A DNA stretch of 64,000 nt, taken from NCBI GenBank assembly GCA_947494035.1, contig CANLTN010000003.1:186001-250000 (forward strand). Reading direction: 5' to 3'. This stretch comes from Pseudovibrio sp947494035. Its GTDB lineage: Bacteria; Pseudomonadota; Alphaproteobacteria; Rhizobiales; Stappiaceae. This document shows, in pieces, positions 33,192 through 41,564 of the stretch. A model generated the notes under the pieces. That model made no database searches. It was not told the DNA's origin and was given only the letters and a program-made list of their open reading frames with translations. Positions within the stretch are counted from its first letter, which is position 1, and every line of letters begins with the position of its first letter. The translations under genes and the position numbers were made by a program.

Positions 33192-34568
33192 CTAAGCCGT
33201 CTCGGAACTAGACTGCTGTTTCTCCCGCAGTATCCAATGCGGCCGCTTCTGCAAAAACATCAAGAGCGTCATTACCAGCGTCAGTGCCTCAGCCACCGGA
33301 AGCGCGTAAAACACACTCATCGGGCCGATTACAAACCACAGCCCCCCAATCAGCACCAGAGGCATAACCAGCGAGCGTGACACGGCAATCAACGCAGACT
33401 GGGCCGCACAATGCATACCCGTAAAATAGCCGGAAAACGCGATATTAACGCCGTTGAACAGGAAGACCGGCCAGATCACGCCAATTATCCTGACGGTAAG
33501 CTCAATGGTTGTCTGGTCTGCATCCCCAACAAAGGCACTGGCCAGCAACAGCGGCTGGAAAATCAGGAGCGACGCCAGCAGCAATCCCACAACAAAGTTC
33601 GTGCCAACCCCGAGCAACAGGAACTGGTAGATCCGCGCCGGTTTACGCGCGCCGAAGTTAACGCTTATCAACGGCCCAAGCGCTTCCCCCACACCGTAAA
33701 ACACCATAATCCCGGTAAAGAACAGATAGTTCACTATGGTGAACGCAGCCACACCCTGCGCACCCATCTCCGTGATCAAGATCCAGTTGAACAAGAAGAC
33801 AACAATACCGCCGGAACTCTCGTTGATGAACTCCGAAAGCCCGTTGTAAGCCGCTGTAAACATCACCCGCCACGACCCGAAGGGCCGCAAAAAGCGTAGC
33901 TTGGCGTCTTTATTGGCAAAATGCAGAAGAAGAAACAGCATACCAGCCTGACTGGCGATCCCGGTCGCCAGCGCAGCACCCCAGACACCCCAACCCAGAT
34001 AGCCAATCATCAAGGCATCAAGCACAATGTTGACCACGGTGATCAGCATCATACCCACAAGAGAGAAGTTGGGCCGCCCATCAACACGCACGAAATGATT
34101 CAAAGCCGCAGCAATGCTCAACCCCGGAAAGAACCAGGCAACAACGAAGATATAGGTCTCCACCATCCCCGCAGTTTCAGCATTGGCCCCAAGCAAACGA
34201 GCCGCGGTCGGGGTGAAAACCAGTAGTAAGAACGCAAAGACCAGAGAAAAGACCAGAACGCTGACCAGAGCCTTCATGAAGATGTTGGAAGCATCCCTTT
34301 CCCGTTGCTCACCAATAAACTTGCCTGCCATCACAGCAGCGCCCACGGTCAGCATCACCACCACGCCAAAGTACAGCGCGAACAAAGGCGCAACCAGACT
34401 GATAGCGGCTAATGCAGTGGGACCAACAAAATTCCCGACAAAGATACCGTCAACAATGCTGGCAGAAGCAATGGAGAACATGCCAACCACTGCGGGAACA
34501 GCAAACCGGAAAAACTCTTTCCCCGGATGCCCCGTTGTCATCTTTTCATCTGCCATTGCCACGGACAT
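33192..34568 (-). CDS. MATE family efflux transporter, MepA-like
   Basis: Twelve-helix cation-coupled drug/toxin exporter of the inner membrane, 458 residues. The start at 34568 (MSVAMADEKM) is supported by AAGGTGAG about seven bases upstream; an ATG 14 codons earlier is unsupported. The opening helix segment FRFAVPAVVGMFSIASASIVDGIFVG and the GRPNFSLVGMM loop are MATE-like. It is divergent from a TetR-type regulator, which probably represses it. Export substrate unknown. Confidence 0.87.
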   Translation of the reverse strand: MSVAMADEKMTTGHPGKEFFRFAVPAVVGMFSIASASIVDGIFVGNFVGPTALAAISLVAPLFALYFGVVVMLTVGAAVMAGKFIGEQRERDASNIFMKALVSVLVFSLVFAFLLLVFTPTAARLLGANAETAGMVETYIFVVAWFFPGLSIAAALNHFVRVDGRPNFSLVGMMLITVVNIVLDALMIGYLGWGVWGAALATGIASQAGMLFLLLHFANKDAKLRFLRPFGSWRVMFTAAYNGLSEFINESSGGIVVFLFNWILITEMGAQGVAAFTIVNYLFFTGIMVFYGVGEALGPLISVNFGARKPARIYQFLLLGVGTNFVVGLLLASLLIFQPLLLASAFVGDADQTTIELTVRIIGVIWPVFLFNGVNIAFSGYFTGMHCAAQSALIAVSRSLVMPLVLIGGLWFVIGPMSVFYALPVAEALTLVMTLLMFLQKRPHWILREKQQSSSETA

Positions 34569-34634
34569 GGTCTCACCTTCGTGCTCGCGAGGCACCCTCC
34601 TCGCACTCAATCAATGTTGAAACAGAGATACAAA

Positions 34635-34650
34635 TTGAACACCTGATCAA
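34635..34650. promoter_or_regulatory. Candidate TetR operator in the MATE/TetR divergent promoter
   Basis: TTGAACACCTGATCAA is an imperfect palindrome with half sites TTGAACA and TTGATCA (opposite strand) around CC. It lies between the two divergent starts, where a TetR regulator would cover both promoters. No second copy was found. Confidence 0.45.
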
Positions 34651-34719
34651 CTTGGACATACGCTCAACTTTATGCTATGTCAAGAATGACCAATTTGAAG
34701 AAACAGTGTGGAAGCATAA

Positions 34720-35343
34720 ATGGCCTATCTGGCGAAGGAAGAACGCCGCAAAGCAATCATTCTGGCAACGCTGGAAGTTGTAAAGGAAAAAGGGTTTGCT
34801 GGAATCACCACCCGAGCGGTCGCCAAACAACTGAATGCAGCAACCGGCATTGTCCATCACCACTTCAAGTCTCTCACCGAGCTGAAGTGTGAGACCTTGC
34901 GCTATCTGTCGCAAAAAAATGGTGCCAACTACATCACGATCTCAAATACCCTGCCTCCCACTCAGGCCCTCCTACGCCTCCTTAGCTTCAACGTCACCCC
35001 GGAAGAAAAAACTGAGACCAGTGTCTGGGTCAGTGCAGCAGATGAAGCAAACCGGGACCCCGAGTTTGCCCGTGTCTATGGAGAGGAAACCAATAAAAGC
35101 CACGACTGGCTCTGCAGCAATCTTAAGGAAGGCGTCAGAACCGGCGAGTATACCCTTACCCTGCCCGTTGAGTTTGCCGCATGGAAACTTATGTCGCTAG
35201 CCTTCAATCTTTATGATGTTTCCAACCTGCCCGACACCGCGCTGACACCCGACATGGCAGTGCAAATCCTTAAGGACGAACTCAAATCAACCCTTGGCCT
35301 TGAAAGCAAAGACCTTGCGTCCAAGCTGCTTTCAAGTCATTAA
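34720..35343 (+). CDS. TetR/AcrR family transcriptional regulator
   Basis: DNA-binding regulator of 207 residues. The N-terminal helix-turn-helix (about 28-49) reads GITTRAVAKQLNAATGIVHH followed by HFKSLTEL. The C-terminal ligand domain resembles the BetI-like type (SVWVSAADEANRDPEFARV). It is divergent from the MATE gene, 151 bases between starts, and likely controls it and itself. The ligand is unknown. aroQ follows by 38 bases on the same strand and may be co-transcribed. Confidence 0.87.
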   Translation: MAYLAKEERRKAIILATLEVVKEKGFAGITTRAVAKQLNAATGIVHHHFKSLTELKCETLRYLSQKNGANYITISNTLPPTQALLRLLSFNVTPEEKTETSVWVSAADEANRDPEFARVYGEETNKSHDWLCSNLKEGVRTGEYTLTLPVEFAAWKLMSLAFNLYDVSNLPDTALTPDMAVQILKDELKSTLGLESKDLASKLLSSH

Positions 35344-35381
35344 GGTGAGACCTGATTGACACGCAACTTCAGAGAGCTTTC

Positions 35382-35825
35382 ATGAAGAAGATCCTCATCC
35401 TCAACGGACCGAACCTGAACCTGCTTGGAATGCGCCAGCCGGAAGTTTATGGTGCCACCACACTGGCGGAGATCGAGGATCAGTGCCGTGCACACGCAAA
35501 ACAACTGGGCGTGGACATTGAGTGCAAGCAGTCCAATCACGAAGGCGAGCTGATCGACTGGATCCATGAAACCCGCCAGTCCCGCACCGCAATCGTGCTC
35601 AATGCAGGCGCCTTCACCCACACATCCATCGCAATCATGGACGCCATCGCCAGCGTGGAACGGCCGGTGATCGAGCTCCACCTCTCCAACATCCACCAGC
35701 GAGAAGAGTTCCGCCACACCTCCTACATCTCCAAGGTGGCAAGAGGCATGATCTGCGGCTTGGGTGCCCACGGCTACACACTGGCCATGGATGCAGCCCT
35801 GCGCATTCTGGAAGAAGAAGACTAA
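35382..35825 (+). CDS. aroQ: 3-dehydroquinate dehydratase, type II
   Basis: Shikimate pathway enzyme (or quinate catabolism) forming 3-dehydroshikimate, 147 residues, dodecamer in the family. Catalytic Tyr23 is in MRQPEVYG and His100 in VIELHLSNIHQREEFRHTS; LNAGAFTHTSIA is the substrate loop. GAGAGC precedes the ATG. It sits behind the TetR gene rather than next to accB/accC, where many alphaproteobacteria keep aroQ, so it could be a second copy. Confidence 0.93.
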   Translation: MKKILILNGPNLNLLGMRQPEVYGATTLAEIEDQCRAHAKQLGVDIECKQSNHEGELIDWIHETRQSRTAIVLNAGAFTHTSIAIMDAIASVERPVIELHLSNIHQREEFRHTSYISKVARGMICGLGAHGYTLAMDAALRILEEED

Positions 35826-35855
35826 GAGCCGCACGAACACGCGGTCTTACCTCAT

Positions 35856-36290
35856 CTAATCGTAGTTCTTGGAGTTGCGCAGCTTTTTGATGTTGCCGCG
35901 CTGCTTTTTGCCTTCCACCCGCCGACGCTTGGAGGCAAGCGTTGGCCGCGTTGCCTTGCGCGTCTTGGGCACATAAGCAGCCTTGCGAATAAGCTCCAGC
36001 AACCGCTCCAGCGCATCTTCCCTATTACGCTCCTGCATGCGAAACCGGTCCGCTGTAAGCACAATCTCGCCTTTCAGCGTCAAACGCGATCCGGCAATCT
36101 TGCGCAACCGCGCCTTCAAATCCTCCGGCAACGTCGTATTTCCGTCCAGATTGAATCGCAGCTGTACAGCAGTAGACACTTTATTCACGTTCTGGCCACC
36201 CGGCCCCGACGCTCTGATAAAGTCTTCTTTGATATCGCGCTCTTCAATTGAAAAACGCTCGTTCACCGTAATTTTCTTGCGCTCACTCAT
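35856..36290 (-). CDS. arfB: Alternative ribosome-rescue factor B (peptidyl-tRNA hydrolase)
   Basis: Rescues ribosomes stalled on non-stop mRNA: its GGQ loop hydrolyses peptidyl-tRNA while the basic tail probes the empty mRNA channel. It has 144 residues from the ATG at 36290 (seven codons inside the longest frame). The GGQ is at 31-33 in ASGPGGQNVNKVSTAV. The C-terminus is strongly basic (ASKRRRVEGKKQRGNIKKL), as required for ArfB. It is convergent with aroQ. Confidence 0.92.
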   Translation of the reverse strand: MSERKKITVNERFSIEERDIKEDFIRASGPGGQNVNKVSTAVQLRFNLDGNTTLPEDLKARLRKIAGSRLTLKGEIVLTADRFRMQERNREDALERLLELIRKAAYVPKTRKATRPTLASKRRRVEGKKQRGNIKKLRNSKNYD

Positions 36291-36479
36291 CTTGCTCGCC
36301 CGTAGCACCACTCATGCATCGCATTGATTGTAATAAGAGATTTTACTCTTTGGTCAAAAATAGCAGTTAAAGCACCCCCGCACGCTATAAAGCCACGCCT
36401 ACAGATTTGCAAAGCTTTACCCGACAAAACAGCAGGCCATGACAGGTATAGGCCCACCGATAATACCCGTATAGGTTTG

Positions 36480-36512
36480 ATATCCCTTGATTTACCTAGG
36501 TCTTCTACCTAG
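36480..36512 (+). promoter_or_regulatory. Tandem TACCTA element upstream of the omega-aminotransferase
   Basis: ATATCCCT, five bases, TACCTAGGT (36493-36501), then TACCTAG (36506-36512); TACCTA recurs 13 bases apart. It matches the element at 26485-26519 in order and sequence and lies 88 bases before the ATG at 36600, a good position for an activator site. Confidence 0.5.
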
Positions 36513-36599
36513 TCTCAAACGCACATATTACCAGAGGGTAGCAATAAACGACGCTCAACCGAACAAGCAAAATTCATCTCAAGCGTTCTTGGAGGGGAA

Positions 36600-37961
36600 A
36601 TGACAGAGGCAAACATACTGGCGCGGGACGAGACCGAACAGATCGCCGGCCTGACAACAAACAACCTTGATGCCTACTGGATGCCTTTCACGGCAAACCG
36701 GCAGTTCAAGAAAGATCCACGTCTTCTGGTGAAAGCCAAGGACATGCACTACACCTCCGCCGATGGCCGCCAGATTCTGGACGGTACTGCAGGCCTGTGG
36801 TGCTGTAACGCCGGTCACGGTCGCCAGAAGATCGTGGAGGCTGTTCAGAAGCAGGTCGCTGAGCTGGACTACGCGCCGCCCTTCCAAATGGCCCATCCAA
36901 TGTCATTTGAACTCGCCGCCCGCCTTGCAGCTCTCCTGCCAGACCCGCTCAACCACGTGTTCTTCACCAACTCTGGTTCCGAGAGCGTCGAAACCGCACT
37001 CAAGATGGCGCTGGCCTATCACAAAGCCAATGGCGAAGGCGGTCGCACCCGCCTGATTGGCCGCGAGCGTGGCTACCACGGTGTAAACTTCGGCGGCACC
37101 TCCGTAGGTGGTATGGTTGCCAACCGTAAGCAGTTTGGCACATTGCTCGCAGGCGTTGACCACTTGCGCCACACCCACGGCATTGCTGGCAATGAGTTCA
37201 GCAAAGGCGTGCCGAAAAACGGCATTGAGTACGCTGAAGACCTCATGCGCCTCGTTCAGCTTCACGATCCTTCCACCATCGCAGCCGTCATTGTCGAGCC
37301 GGTTGCAGGCTCAGCAGGCGTAATCCTGCCGCCAGAAGGCTACCTGAAGCGCCTGCGTGAGATCTGTGACGAACACGGCATCTTGCTGATCTTCGACGAA
37401 GTCATCACAGGCTTTGGCCGTCTGGGCACACCATTTGGCGTCGACTACTTCGGTGTTACGCCGGACCTGATCACCACAGCCAAGGGCCTAACTAGCGGCG
37501 TTGTGCCAATGGGCGCAGTCTTCGCCAGCTCCAAAATCTATGATGCCTTCATGAACGGACCTGATCACCTGATCGAGCTGTTCCACGGCTACACCTATTC
37601 CGCCCATCCGCTCGCCTGTGCCGCTGCACTGGCAACACTGGACGTTTACGCGGAAGAAGAACTGCTCACCCGCGGTGCGTCCATGGCGGAATACTGGCAA
37701 GATGCAATTCACTCCCTGCGCGACTGCCCGCACGTGATCGACATTCGCAACATCGGACTGATCGGAGCTGTTGAGCTTGAGCCGATTGCTGGCGAACCAG
37801 CCAAGCGCGCGTTCAATGCTTTCCTCAAGGCCTATGAGAAGAACATCCTCATCCGCACCACGGGCGACACAATTGCCATGTCACCACCACTCATCATCTC
37901 AAAAAGCGAGATTGATGTACTGATTGGCACCCTGCGCGATGTACTCAAGACCCTAGATTAA
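36600..37961 (+). CDS. Omega-amino acid:pyruvate aminotransferase
   Basis: Class III PLP aminotransferase, 453 residues. The pattern closely follows beta-alanine:pyruvate aminotransferase of Pseudomonas (LDAYWMPFTANRQF, LNHVFFTNSGSESVETALK, LLIFDEVITGFGRLG). The Schiff-base lysine is about K295 in DLITTAKGLTSG. Likely substrates are beta-alanine and other omega-amino acids, with pyruvate as acceptor; a taurine:pyruvate enzyme is an alternative. A strong GGAGGGG precedes the ATG. Monocistronic, with a terminator after it and the tandem TACCTA element before it. No malonate-semialdehyde dehydrogenase gene is adjacent. Confidence 0.88.
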   Translation: MTEANILARDETEQIAGLTTNNLDAYWMPFTANRQFKKDPRLLVKAKDMHYTSADGRQILDGTAGLWCCNAGHGRQKIVEAVQKQVAELDYAPPFQMAHPMSFELAARLAALLPDPLNHVFFTNSGSESVETALKMALAYHKANGEGGRTRLIGRERGYHGVNFGGTSVGGMVANRKQFGTLLAGVDHLRHTHGIAGNEFSKGVPKNGIEYAEDLMRLVQLHDPSTIAAVIVEPVAGSAGVILPPEGYLKRLREICDEHGILLIFDEVITGFGRLGTPFGVDYFGVTPDLITTAKGLTSGVVPMGAVFASSKIYDAFMNGPDHLIELFHGYTYSAHPLACAAALATLDVYAEEELLTRGASMAEYWQDAIHSLRDCPHVIDIRNIGLIGAVELEPIAGEPAKRAFNAFLKAYEKNILIRTTGDTIAMSPPLIISKSEIDVLIGTLRDVLKTLD

Positions 37962-37985
37962 GGTCCTGTTCCTTCACAAACTTAC

Positions 37986-38017
37986 AAAGAGGCGCTGCGG
38001 CGCCTCTTTTATTTTCC
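37986..38017 (+). terminator. Terminator after the omega-aminotransferase
   Basis: AAAGAGGCGC (37986-37995), loop TGCG, GCGCCTCTTT (38000-38009), then TATTTTCC. Confidence 0.9.
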
Positions 38018-38194
38018 TTCATACTCAGCTACTTACACAAATCTTCTCAAGTTCAACCTCATTAACTTTAACCAGATCCTGAGCAGAACTTCACCACATA
38101 TCAAAACCAGCAGAACAAAGCCTCTCGCCATAAAACAGCGGGCCTGATAGTGTCCGCTCGACTTGCAATAACGAACTTACGCATCAGGATGCCC

Positions 38195-39028
38195 ATGCTA
38201 CCTTCCCGCGACATTTCCCGCCTCATCGAAATCATGAAGGCTCTCAGAACCCCTATAACCGGCTGTCCTTGGGATCTGGAGCAAAACTTCAAAACCATTT
38301 CACCCTACACAATCGAAGAGGCCTATGAAGTTGCAGATGCCATCGAGCGCGAAGACCTGCACGACCTGAAAGAGGAACTGGGAGACCTGCTCCTGCAAGT
38401 CGTCTACCACTCCCGCATGGCCGAGGAGGAAGACGCCTTTGCATTTGGCGATGTGGTTGAAGCCATCACCAAAAAGATGATCCGCCGCCACCCGCACGTT
38501 TTCGGAGACGAGGAGCAAAAGGCTGCCGGTTTCCCAAAAGGCACATGGGACCGCATCAAGGAAGAGGAAAAGCAGGAGCGCAATGCCCTGCGCACTCAAA
38601 TGGGCCTCTCAGATAAACCACAGGGTTATCTGGATGAAGTCCCTTCCGTATTCCCGGCGCTCACTGAAGCAGAAAAACTCCAGCACCGCGCCTCCAAGGT
38701 CGGCTTTGACTGGGGCGCAGCCGAGCCGGTTCTGGACAAAATAAAAGAGGAAGTGGAAGAGCTCACCGTTGAGGTCCAAGCAGGCACACCGGACCGTGTC
38801 AAAATCGAGGATGAACTCGGCGACGTCCTGTTCGCAATCGCCAACCTCGCCCGCCATCTGGAAATCCAGCCAGAAGCCGCCCTCAAACGCACCAACGCCA
38901 AATTCCGCCGCCGCTTCTCCCACATCGAAGACGCCGCCAAAGCCGAAGACCGCCTCCTGGCAGACCTATCCCTAGACGAGATGGAAGCCCACTGGCAGGC
39001 AGCCAAGAAGTTTGATCCGGCTGGGTAA
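38195..39028 (+). CDS. mazG: Nucleoside triphosphate pyrophosphohydrolase MazG
   Basis: House-cleaning NTP pyrophosphatase of 277 residues with two MazG domains. The start at 38195 (MLPSRDISRLIEIMKALR) has CAGGA seven bases upstream; ATG at 38189 is also possible. First domain: CPWDLEQNFKTISPYTIEEA and EELGDLLLQVVYHSRMA; second: KIEDELGDVLFAIANLARHL. The EEAYE and DELGD acidic clusters bind magnesium. It stands apart from hflX, separated by the folded element and a DUF218 gene. Confidence 0.93.
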   Translation: MLPSRDISRLIEIMKALRTPITGCPWDLEQNFKTISPYTIEEAYEVADAIEREDLHDLKEELGDLLLQVVYHSRMAEEEDAFAFGDVVEAITKKMIRRHPHVFGDEEQKAAGFPKGTWDRIKEEEKQERNALRTQMGLSDKPQGYLDEVPSVFPALTEAEKLQHRASKVGFDWGAAEPVLDKIKEEVEELTVEVQAGTPDRVKIEDELGDVLFAIANLARHLEIQPEAALKRTNAKFRRRFSHIEDAAKAEDRLLADLSLDEMEAHWQAAKKFDPAG

Positions 39029-39105
39029 GCGTCAAACGCACTTTGCCCGAATAATTACTGCAATTTCTAGCTGTATGAATTTTTCTCGCACGATATAGTA
39101 AGCGA

Positions 39106-39294
39106 GCCGACAGGATTTCGCCTTCGGCAAAAAAGAAAGGAAGGTGAGACGCATATGAAAATCCGGAAGGCGGGTTTTAAAATCAGGTTCCTCGGTGTGA
39201 CAATCGAATTCACCCTGATTTTCAAAGCCTAAGCTAACGGGGCAAGGGCGAAAGCCCTTCCCCACCGGATAAAGAAAAGCGTCTTACCTTCCTT
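39106..39294 (+). ncRNA. Compact folded element enclosing a small ORF
   Basis: Four nested or adjacent stems can be drawn by eye. (1) GCCGA (39106-39110) with TCGGC (39124-39128), extended by AGG/CCT. (2) A closing stem of 16 pairs: AAGGAAGGTGAGACGC (39137-39152) with GCGTCTTACCTTCCTT (39279-39294), all Watson-Crick except one G-U. (3) An inner stem of about 16 pairs, AGGC/GCCT (39168-39171, 39227-39230) and AAAATCAGG/CCTGATTTT (39179-39187, 39214-39222), with a bulge. (4) GGGG-C-AAGGGC GAAA GCCCTTCCCC (39239-39263) with a GNRA tetraloop. Alternatives are a MITE-like repeat or an RNA of unknown class. Confidence 0.4.
39155..39232 (+). CDS. 25-residue cationic-hydrophobic small ORF (candidate)
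   Basis: ATG at 39155, stop TAA at 39230-39232. The peptide starts MKIRKAGFKIRF and ends VTIEFTLIFKA: five basic residues in the first 11, then a hydrophobic stretch with one Glu. A good ribosome-binding site (GGAAGGTGAG) lies eight bases upstream, but it is entirely inside the left arm of the 16-bp closing stem, so translation from the full-length RNA would be blocked. Type I toxin mRNAs show this kind of sequestration; whether this is one is inference only. No homologue is recognised. Confidence 0.3.
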   Translation: MKIRKAGFKIRFLGVTIEFTLIFKA

Positions 39295-39347
39295 CTCTGA
39301 TGCCTAGAATACCACAAGCAGCAAGATAAATTCAACTCTCACCCGTT

Positions 39348-39968
39348 TCACTCAATCAGCGGACAAGTTTCCCGATTGAGCTCACGCAGGTAACCAGCCT
39401 CAACATACGGCTGGATCTTGCCCCATTCCTCCACAACCTCCTGTGCAAACTCAGGGTGCGTCGGCCAGTCCGCCATATCTACCGGATACTTGTTCGCAGG
39501 CGCAATCATCTTGATGACCTCCGGCCAGTGCCGCTCCAGGGTCATCAGATAACGACGCGACGCACTCACGCTGCCAACCGCAATCACGGAGCCAATTGCC
39601 TCATAAAGCCCAAGTTCCTTCAAACGCGCAATCGAAAACATAACATTCTCACCCGTATTGGTCGCACAAGTCTCCAGAATAATGTGGCTCTCAGGCACTC
39701 CGCCAGCAACCAAGGCTTCACACATATCGCGCGCCTCAGGCACACCAAGTATGGTCCGTTCTCCACCAGAAATTAGAATGCGACCCACAAGCCCGCCACG
39801 CCACAACTTCAACGCCACCCGCACTCGTGCCTCCGCGCTTCTGTGTGACCCAAACACGAGACAAAGGTCAGCCCTTCGGATCACCGTCCTGACAATGAGA
39901 TATTGGTTAATCTCTGCAATCAGCTCAGGAGTAAGCTTCATAAACGGGTTGGCTGGGCGAGTGGTCAT
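39348..39968 (-). CDS. DUF218 (YdcF/SanA-like) protein
   Basis: Predicted YdcF-type protein of about 206 residues. Core pattern: ADLCLVFGSHRSAEARVRVALKLW, then ILISGGERTILGVPEARDM and ETCATNTGENVMFS, matching the nucleotide-like binding fold of DUF218. No membrane helix is obvious, unlike SanA. The start is uncertain: ATG at 39968 (MTTRPANPFMKL) is chosen; ATG codons at 39941 and 40004 are alternatives and none has a good ribosome-binding site. It lies beyond the hflX terminator, so it needs its own promoter. Confidence 0.72.
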   Translation of the reverse strand: MTTRPANPFMKLTPELIAEINQYLIVRTVIRRADLCLVFGSHRSAEARVRVALKLWRGGLVGRILISGGERTILGVPEARDMCEALVAGGVPESHIILETCATNTGENVMFSIARLKELGLYEAIGSVIAVGSVSASRRYLMTLERHWPEVIKMIAPANKYPVDMADWPTHPEFAQEVVEEWGKIQPYVEAGYLRELNRETCPLIE

Positions 39969-40035
39969 ACACTTTATTATAGCGCCCAGGGCTAATCTTG
40001 TCATGATACGTCGTGGATCGACCACCACGACCCAA

Positions 40036-40066
40036 GCAAAAAGCCCCACTCATACGAGCAGGGCTT
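40036..40066 (-). terminator. Terminator after hflX
   Basis: AAGCCC (40040-40045) and GGGCTT (40061-40066) enclose a further CTC/GAG pairing; the minus-strand hairpin is followed by TTTTTGCTT. Confidence 0.75.
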
Positions 40067-40094
40067 CTTTGTTTCTATCAGCCGTCAAACCAGA

Positions 40095-41564
40095 TCAGAG
40101 TGGCGAGTAACCACCATCATCTTTGTCTTCTTCTGATACAGCTTCTTCTTCCAGTTCCCGGCCCGCCACGAAGTACTTGGCAAACCGCGAACGGACGCGG
40201 GAGCGGTGGGCGTCTGGGACACGCACAGAAAGGCGAATGCCCTCCTCCTCGTCTTCACGGGAGAGGATTTCACAATGCTGGAAAAGCCATGCATGACCTT
40301 CTCCGTCACTGTGCGGAAGAACCATCACCACTGTATCCAGTCGTTCAGCCAAACGGGCTTCAATGCGCGCAATCAGGTCTGGAATCCCATCACCGCTGAT
40401 GGCAGAAACCGCAATAGGCCCCTCATCAACCGAATTGCCCTCCAGCAACTTGGCCCGGTGCGCCTCATCCAGCATGTCGATCTTGTTATAGACCTCAAGA
40501 ACCCGATCACTTTCGGAAACCTTAAGGCCAAGCATCTCCAGAGTTTCATTCACGTCCTGAGACTGCGCCTTGGTGTCCTCATGTGCAATGTCGCGCACAT
40601 GCAGCACAATATCAGCCTGAATGACCTCTTCCAGCGTAGCGCGGAAAGCCGCCACCAGATTATGCGGCAACTCGGAAATGAAACCCACCGTGTCAGACAG
40701 AATGACCTCGCGGCCATGAGGCAGCTTCAAACGGCGAAGGGTTGGATCGAGTGTGGCAAACAGCAAGTCCTTGGCAAACACGTCCGCATTGGTCATGCGG
40801 TTAAACAGCGTTGATTTGCCCGCATTGGTATAACCCACAAAGGCAATAACCGGATGCGGCACCTTTTTACGCTGTTTGCGGTGCAGCTTACGGGTCCGCT
40901 GAACCTGCTCCAGGTGCCCCTTGAGCAAGGTGATGCGATCCTGAATGATACGCCGGTCAGCCTCGATCTGCGTTTCACCCGGCCCCCCAACAAACCCGAG
41001 ACCGCCACGCTGACGCTCAAGGTGGGTCCATGACCGCACCAGACGGGATTTCTGCCAAGTCAGGTGAGCAAGCTCAACCTGTAGGCGTCCTTCCTTGGTC
41101 TGCGCCCGGTCACCGAAGATTTCCAGAATAAGACCCGTCCGGTCAATAACCTTGACCTGCCAGTCCCGTTCCAGATTTCTCTGCTGGATTGGTGTAAGCG
41201 GATGATCCACAACAACCAGCTCAATGTCTTCCAGATCAATCTGCTGGTGGATTTCCTCCACCTTACCAGAACCGAACAGACTTCCCGGCTTCACATTGGA
41301 AAGCCGCACCAGACCCGAGGAGACAATCTCCAATTCGATTGCAGCTGCCAGTCCAACAGCTTCTTCCAATCTGGCTTGTGGGCTACGCTCAGCACCAAAG
41401 GGGCGCTCAGGAGCACCTTTCCCTCTTGCCAAAGCTCTGCTTTGAATAATGGGTACGATGACGAGTGACCGGGTTCCCCGGGTCACACCGTCTTCGCCGG
41501 CCTCAACATTCGCATCGCGTTGCTTAGTGTTCAGACCGGCTTCTTTTTTAGATTGGGGCTTCAT
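40095..41564 (-). CDS. hflX: GTPase HflX
   Basis: Ribosome-associated GTPase that splits stalled 70S particles under stress, 489 residues. The N-terminal HflX domain ends in a coiled region (LERQRGGLGFVGGPGETQIE); the G domain begins at about 244 with GYTNAGKSTLF, followed by DTVGFISELPHNLVAAF (G3) and NKID (G4). Both N- and C-terminal extensions are longer than in E. coli (426 residues). Its ATG overlaps the hfq stop by one base (TGATG). Confidence 0.94.
   Translation of the reverse strand: MKPQSKKEAGLNTKQRDANVEAGEDGVTRGTRSLVIVPIIQSRALARGKGAPERPFGAERSPQARLEEAVGLAAAIELEIVSSGLVRLSNVKPGSLFGSGKVEEIHQQIDLEDIELVVVDHPLTPIQQRNLERDWQVKVIDRTGLILEIFGDRAQTKEGRLQVELAHLTWQKSRLVRSWTHLERQRGGLGFVGGPGETQIEADRRIIQDRITLLKGHLEQVQRTRKLHRKQRKKVPHPVIAFVGYTNAGKSTLFNRMTNADVFAKDLLFATLDPTLRRLKLPHGREVILSDTVGFISELPHNLVAAFRATLEEVIQADIVLHVRDIAHEDTKAQSQDVNETLEMLGLKVSESDRVLEVYNKIDMLDEAHRAKLLEGNSVDEGPIAVSAISGDGIPDLIARIEARLAERLDTVVMVLPHSDGEGHAWLFQHCEILSREDEEEGIRLSVRVPDAHRSRVRSRFAKYFVAGRELEEEAVSEEDKDDGGYSPL

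Larger units (their letters stand above)
39029..39347. other. Intergenic region between mazG and the DUF218 gene
   Basis: 319 bases without a conventional gene; it holds the folded element and the small ORF described separately. No clear promoter could be assigned on either strand. Confidence 0.5.

Noticed and set aside
39032..39265. Minus-strand 77-codon frame across the folded element
   Set aside because: GTG start without a ribosome-binding site and no recognisable domain. The inverted repeats make either strand look structured, so it is kept only as an alternative to the plus-strand small ORF.
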